Part shown: positions 40,544 to 44,345 of the stretch, one piece after another
Layout: every line of letters starts with the position of its first letter
How positions within the stretch are numbered: the first letter of the stretch is position 1
Assembly: GCF_900112255.1 (NCBI RefSeq)
Contig: NZ_FOLE01000014.1
Span: 1 to 44,345, forward strand
DNA from: Flexibacter flexilis DSM 6793
GTDB lineage: Bacteria > Bacteroidota > Bacteroidia > Cytophagales > Flexibacteraceae
DNA: 44,345 bases
Direction of reading: 5' to 3'
The notes under the pieces: model-generated
Database searches by the model: none
Told to the model about the DNA's origin: nothing
The model's input: only the letters and a program-made list of their open reading frames with translations
Translations under genes and position numbers: made by a program

Positions 40544-41062
40544 ATGAAAGCCAAGTACATCAACCCTTACACAGATTTTGGATTTAAGAAATTGTTTGGC
40601 GAGGAAGCCAGCAAGCCGCTGCTTATTGACTTTCTGAACGCGCTTTTGCCCGAACAAAACCAAATCGTTGAGCTTACTTTCAAGAATGCCGAGCAGCAGG
40701 GTATCACAGACCTTGACCGCAAGGCGATTTATGATATTTATTGCGAAAATGACAAAGGCGAAAAATTCATCGTAGAGCTTCAGAAAGCCAAACAAAATTA
40801 TTTCAAAGACCGCACGGTTTATTACTCCACGTTCCCGATTCAGGAGCAGGCCGAAAAAGGCGACTGGAACTACAAACTAAATGCCGTGTATTGCATTGGT
40901 ATTCTGGATTTTAAGTTTAATGATTACGCGACAGAAGCCGAGAAAACGGAGGTTTTGCACACCATAAAACTAAAGAATCAGCACGGAAAAGTTTTTTACG
41001 ACAAGCTCACGTACATTTATCTGGAAATGCCCAATTTCTTGAAAAGCAGAACTTTATTTTAA
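40544..41062 (+). pseudogene. Truncated Rpn / PDDEXK_2 nuclease
   Basis: Encodes 172 residues from the ATG at 40544 (MKAKYINPYTDFGFKKLFG); a longer frame upstream is not protein-like. The PD-(D/E)XK core is present: DFGFKKLFGEE, DLDRKAIYDIYCENDKG and FIVELQKA with Asp, Glu and Lys/Gln in the expected places. Family members (Rpn, PF12784) are about 280-310 residues long, while this one stops just after the LEMPNF segment, so about 110 residues are lost. No remnant of the missing part is visible in the following sequence. The break is where the AT-rich island begins. The nuclease core may remain active, but it looks like a remnant. Confidence 0.75.
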
Positions 41063-41241
41063 TTTGCAGATATTAAACTATTGAATACCAGTAGTTTAAT
41101 GTCTGTTTTGTATTTCGTTGCCATATCATTTGCCACACTTAGCATATTGATATAACAAACAACATTAACTGATTACATGTATCATTAGTAAACAATACGA
41201 AATGAAATTTGAGAAAATATTCGTTCCATACGATTAACTTA
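41063..41241. other. AT-rich gap before the OLD-like gene
   Basis: 180 bases, strongly A/T-rich, containing ATTAAACTA-ttgaataccag-TAGTTTAAT (about 41072-41099), a nine-base inverted repeat that could act as terminator or binding site. No ORF. The composition change here marks the island edge. Confidence 0.45.
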
Positions 41242-42975
41242 TTAAATCTCAAGGCTATTTAATTCTAAATAATCTCTTAGCTTTTGAGGAAGAAAAGATT
41301 CTGGGTAATTAGTAAAAGAGCGCACTTTATTTAATATCCCCAAACTACTTTTATTGTTAGATGGATAGCCTAACACATTTTCTAATTTCGGTATATTAAA
41401 ATGAATATTGGATAACTCTGCACTGTTAAGTAGTTTCCAGTTTGTTGTTATCTGACCCTTTTCAGCAGAACTCCTATCTATTCCATTCTTTTTAAGATAT
41501 AAATTAGATGATTTTAACTGCGTTTCATCCTTAATATTGGCTAACTCTTGAATAAAATCCTCGTCAAAATCCCAATCGTTAATAACAAAATATTCTAACT
41601 TAAAATGCTTACATAAGTCAATTAGTAAATATGCTGTTCCTTTCCCATGATGAACAATAAAAGCCATATTTAAAAAGTTAAGGTATGTTTGGGCATAGTT
41701 CTTATTGCCTTTTAATCTCTCAACCTCCTTTTCAATGGCGGTTTTATAAGCTAGAATATCATTAGCACCTTCAACTAAAATAACTTTTCTACTAAATAAA
41801 ATTTTGTTAAGGTTTGGCTCCACAAACTTAATGTAATTATTAAATTCATCATAAGATATTATATTTTCTTCATTCTCATTTTGAGGCATTGTAAGTGTAA
41901 AAGTATCAGTTTCATTATATTTTATGAGCGTTTGCTTACTCTTCTCATCAAATTCTATACGGATAATTCCTTGAGTGTCAAAGATGTCAACCATTTTATC
42001 TGAATGAGTAGTATAAATTACCTGATGCCCATTGTCTGATAGATTACATAAAACTGTTTTATAAAAATACTCTTGATGGTTTTCGTGTAAAAAACTTTCT
42101 GGCTCTTCAAAAAGAAATAGGCATTTATCTTCTGTATTGCTTTCTGCAATCGCTTTAATAACGGCCATAATAAACATTGAGATATACCCATCGCCAAAAT
42201 GGTCAATTGGAATAAGATGCTCTTTACTGCCATTTAGCCCAATCTTAAAAATCATTTGCAAGAAAATATCCTGATAATCAGGCAACCCAAATGTTACTTC
42301 ACAATTATTATCCCTTAAATTCGTAGAATAGTTTTCCTTTATTGCACCAATAAATTGATGGAGCATAGAATCCTTTAAAACTTCATCTGTTGCGTTTTTG
42401 ACTTCTTGCTCATAAATACTCTTTTTTTTATTCATTTCAGTATCTATAGCAACTAACTTACTTATATGTTTCGCTAAAAATGAGGTTAAGCCTCCCCATG
42501 TAGATTTTCTTGTGATTATTTCCTGCTTAATGTTATGAAAGTTAATATAGAAAATATTATAATGCTTATTTAACCCAAACATTGAAGGCTTCATTTCTGA
42601 CTTTAGTTCATTATCATCCAATATAGATGTAATTTTATATGTATTGGTAATGCTTTTCTCTGTTTTATGTGTGTTCGTAATCTTATCCCAATATTTTTCA
42701 CAAGAAAACTCAGAGCCTGCTATATCGGTGCTTATTTCTATATTATTCTCATAGTCTAAATTATGTAAATCATTTGCTTCAAAGGTATTTGATTGTATAA
42801 ATTTATTACCAATACCATATAATATGCAATTCATAAGATTGGTCTTTCCTGAGTTATTATAACCTACAATGGCTGTAGGTTTTTTATACGTCTCATTGGG
42901 AAAGAAAAAAGTTTGTTGCTCCCCAAAAGAACGATAGTTTTTTATTGATATTGAGTTTATTCTAATTTTTGACAT
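41242..42975 (-). CDS. OLD-family ATPase with TOPRIM nuclease domain
   Basis: Encodes 577 residues. The N-terminal ABC/SMC-type ATPase has Walker A GYNNSGKT (38-45), a signature-like LIPIDHFGDGYISMF, Walker B FLFEEPES (Glu about 292) and an H-loop VIYTTHSDKMV. The C-terminal TOPRIM domain has VILVEGAND (Glu about 401) and NDWDFDEDF (Asp about 468). OLD nucleases cleave DNA and many act in phage defence (P2 Old, GajA, the OLD effectors of some retrons and PARIS). No UvrD-type helicase (GajB) is beside it, so this is not Gabija. The gene is clearly more AT-rich than its neighbours, which points to transfer. It stands divergently from a putative RNA and a methylase gene. Confidence 0.85.
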   Translation of the reverse strand: MSKIRINSISIKNYRSFGEQQTFFFPNETYKKPTAIVGYNNSGKTNLMNCILYGIGNKFIQSNTFEANDLHNLDYENNIEISTDIAGSEFSCEKYWDKITNTHKTEKSITNTYKITSILDDNELKSEMKPSMFGLNKHYNIFYINFHNIKQEIITRKSTWGGLTSFLAKHISKLVAIDTEMNKKKSIYEQEVKNATDEVLKDSMLHQFIGAIKENYSTNLRDNNCEVTFGLPDYQDIFLQMIFKIGLNGSKEHLIPIDHFGDGYISMFIMAVIKAIAESNTEDKCLFLFEEPESFLHENHQEYFYKTVLCNLSDNGHQVIYTTHSDKMVDIFDTQGIIRIEFDEKSKQTLIKYNETDTFTLTMPQNENEENIISYDEFNNYIKFVEPNLNKILFSRKVILVEGANDILAYKTAIEKEVERLKGNKNYAQTYLNFLNMAFIVHHGKGTAYLLIDLCKHFKLEYFVINDWDFDEDFIQELANIKDETQLKSSNLYLKKNGIDRSSAEKGQITTNWKLLNSAELSNIHFNIPKLENVLGYPSNNKSSLGILNKVRSFTNYPESFLPQKLRDYLELNSLEI

Positions 42976-43077
42976 GGCGATACCTTACAAGTAATTATAG
43001 TTTAAATATAGATAAAATGGTGTAATTTCAAGTCTTTTTAGATAAGTGAATTTATACTGAAAATAGTCTTGCAATTG

Positions 43078-43184
43078 CTCGAAAAATCCGTATAGAGGTA
43101 AACGAACAAACCGTTCAACTTCCAATGTATCCGCGCGGAAGTTTTCAGTGTGGTGCTGACATTATTTGTCAGTACCATTTTTTT
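43078..43184 (+). ncRNA. Putative structured RNA with strong terminator
   Basis: Between the divergent OLD-like gene and the methylase gene lies a + strand terminator with an 11-base stem TGGTGCTGACA (43151-43161)/TGTCAGTACCA (43167-43177) and seven T. No + strand gene precedes it. Upstream are AACTTCC (43117-43123)/GGAAGTT (43137-43143) and GAAC/GTTC (43104-43116). A -7-like TAGTCTTG at 43064-43071 would start a transcript of about 107 nt, but no good -33 is present, so the 5' end is uncertain. A function with either neighbour is inference. Confidence 0.45.
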
Positions 43185-43241
43185 GTGTAAAAAAGAAACC
43201 ACATTTTCCGTAATTAACCTTTACCCAGAAAAAAGAGAAGC

Positions 43242-43277
43242 GATGACTACACCCACCTTGTTTATTTTCTAAACAAG
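43242..43277 (+). promoter_or_regulatory. Nine-codon leader frame and inverted repeat before the methylase
   Basis: ATGACTACACCC starts a frame of nine codons (MTTPTLFIF) ending at 43271. It overlaps the perfect inverted repeat CTTGTTTA-ttttc-TAAACAAG (43257-43277). The methylase ATG follows seven bases later. Translation of the leader would open the hairpin, so it could couple or attenuate methylase translation. Confidence 0.45.
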
Positions 43278-43283
43278 TAAAAA

Positions 43284-44144
43284 ATGCTACAATGGTTGAA
43301 AAGGAAAACCCCGATTAGTTACTACGGCGGCAAACAACAAATGGCCTCCAAAATCGCCAAAGCCATTCCCGCCCACCAACTCTATTGCGAACCCTTTTTC
43401 GGAGGCGGTGCCGTGTATTTTGCCAAAGAACCCTCTGAAATAGAGGTTATTGGGGATAAAAACGAAGTGGTGGCCAACTTCTATCAAGTTGCCCAAGACG
43501 AGGACTTGTTTCCACTTTTGCAAAAACTGGTGGTGGCCACCCCCTACGCCCGCCGCGAATGGGCAGAAGCCCGCAACGTCTGGCGCAATGCTGATTGCTT
43601 TTCTGACCTGAAAAAGGCGTGGGCGTTTCGGGTATTAAGTGCCATGTGTTTTAGTTCCAGTATCGGGAGCGGCTTTGCTTTCGACAGGAATAGTAATACC
43701 GTCGCCAAACGCTTTCTCAACAAAAAGAAAAACTTTGGGGAACGAATCAGAGAACGTCTTTCGCAAACCTGTATCGAAAACATTTGCGCACTGGATTTGA
43801 TAGCCGCCCGCGACACCGAAAACGCCTTTTTCTACATCGACCCGCCGTATATTTCCGAGCGCATGGGTAGCAAAACTGGCAAAAACAAAGTAGATCAAGG
43901 CCATTATTCGGGTTATACCGTCCAAGATTATGACAATTTGCTCACACTGCTCTGAACCCTCAAAGGCAAGTTTATCCTCTCCAATTACCCCTCCGATTTG
44001 TTGGACAAACACGTGCAAGCCAATGGCCGAAAAACTCGAAGTGAAACCAAGGCTTTGCAGGCGGGTTCTAAGGTAAATGGCAAAGTTTCCAATACCAAAA
44101 CAGAAGTATTGGTCGCCAATTTTGATTTAGTAATTGATGTATAA
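43284..44144 (+). pseudogene. D12-class adenine-N6 DNA methyltransferase with in-frame stop
   Basis: The first 223 residues form most of a Dam/DpnM-type enzyme: the SAM site SYYGGKQQMASKI, then FFGGGAVYF, and the catalytic FFYIDPPYISE. A TGA at 43953-43955 stops it after LLTLL. In the same frame the reading resumes as TLKGKFILSNYPSDLLDK and runs to a TAA at 44142-44144, matching the expected C-terminal part. A single base change would restore a protein of about 286 residues. So it is either a recent nonsense mutant, a read-through case or a sequencing error. Such orphan adenine methylases are usual in phages and mobile islands, where they protect from restriction. Confidence 0.8.
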
Positions 44145-44148
44145 GTCC

Positions 44149-44256
44149 ATGAGCAATAATATTTTACCAGAAACACAAACCCAAGAACCGCAGCAGTTAT
44201 TGGCTGGACGAATCCAACTTTGTCTGGAAATTGTCGGCGGTAAGCTACTGTCATAA
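44149..44256 (+). CDS. Possible 35-residue ORF after the methylase
   Basis: Starts four bases after the methylase stop, MSNNILPETQTQEPQQLLAG, and runs 35 codons. It is close enough to be translated with the methylase and is followed by a terminator at 44303-44323. No homologue is recognised; it could be a decayed gene end. Confidence 0.3.
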   Translation: MSNNILPETQTQEPQQLLAGRIQLCLEIVGGKLLS

Positions 44257-44302
44257 AGAAATGATTTTGCTCTTGCTACTGCCTTGCAATTGCGTATAAT
44301 CA

Positions 44303-44323
44303 GGCGGTGAAAGCCGCCTTTTT
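44303..44323 (+). terminator. Terminator closing the methylase unit
   Basis: GGCGGT-gaaa-GCCGCC with a stable GAAA loop and five T. It lies 47 bases after the small ORF. Confidence 0.8.
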
Positions 44324-44345
44324 CTTTAGCCCTTTTTCTCTACAT

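Noticed and set aside
41242-42975. Gabija system
   Set aside because: The OLD gene resembles GajA, but no UvrD-like GajB follows; the next gene is a truncated nuclease on the other strand.
43078-43184. Retron msr-msd RNA
   Set aside because: OLD nucleases can be retron effectors and an RNA is nearby, but no reverse transcriptase is in the island, and the typical paired ends are not visible.
1-44345. CRISPR array, rRNA genes or complete insertion sequence
   Set aside because: No regularly spaced repeats, no rRNA sequence and no complete transposase with ends were seen on either strand.

Overview
The window looks like a Bacteroidota chromosome, probably Cytophagales-like. The signs are type IX secretion (T9SS) C-terminal sorting domains, promoters of the TTTG-N19-TAnnTTTG form, a fused B12-dependent acyl-CoA mutase (icmF), and a cryptochrome next to a DUF2256 protein. 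The exact species cannot be read from the sequence.

Region 1 (1 to about 18.2 kb) is one end of a tailed-phage prophage. It continues off the left edge, and no integrase or transposase is in view. A CI-like repressor (17702-18175, +) faces a long leftward block across an operator-like intergenic region. Leftward, the block carries a small early gene, an initiator-type tRNA and a degenerate tRNA-like element, DNA-binding and unknown early genes, a P-loop kinase, tail/fibre-like proteins, an S49 capsid protease, a scaffold-like protein, the major capsid protein, tail or head proteins, a single-HKD phospholipase-D-fold protein, two small-terminase-like proteins and the large terminase. Several gaps of this leftward block hold a promoter and terminator on the opposite (+) strand, predicting short RNAs of about 60-80 nt. 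There is also a tandem duplication that made a chimeric capsid/scaffold mini-ORF.

Region 2 (18.2-40.3 kb) is host core: cystathionine beta-synthase-type enzyme, 3-hydroxyanthranilate dioxygenase, a THUMP-like methyltransferase, an Ada-type AraC-MGMT fusion, a 1304-residue surface protein with GIGT-type repeats, icmF, three T9SS cargo proteins (two share an almost identical sorting module), DUF2256 plus DASH cryptochrome, and a LytS-type histidine kinase.

Region 3 (40.3 kb to the end) is a small accessory island: a truncated PD-(D/E)XK (Rpn/PDDEXK_2) nuclease, a visibly AT-rich OLD-family ATPase-TOPRIM nuclease, a putative structured RNA with a strong terminator, and a D12-class adenine methyltransferase interrupted by an in-frame TGA. 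This resembles a defence or mobile-element remnant. The best leads for something new are the opposite-strand small RNAs, the initiator tRNA and structured RNA tract of the prophage, and the OLD-RNA-methylase cluster.
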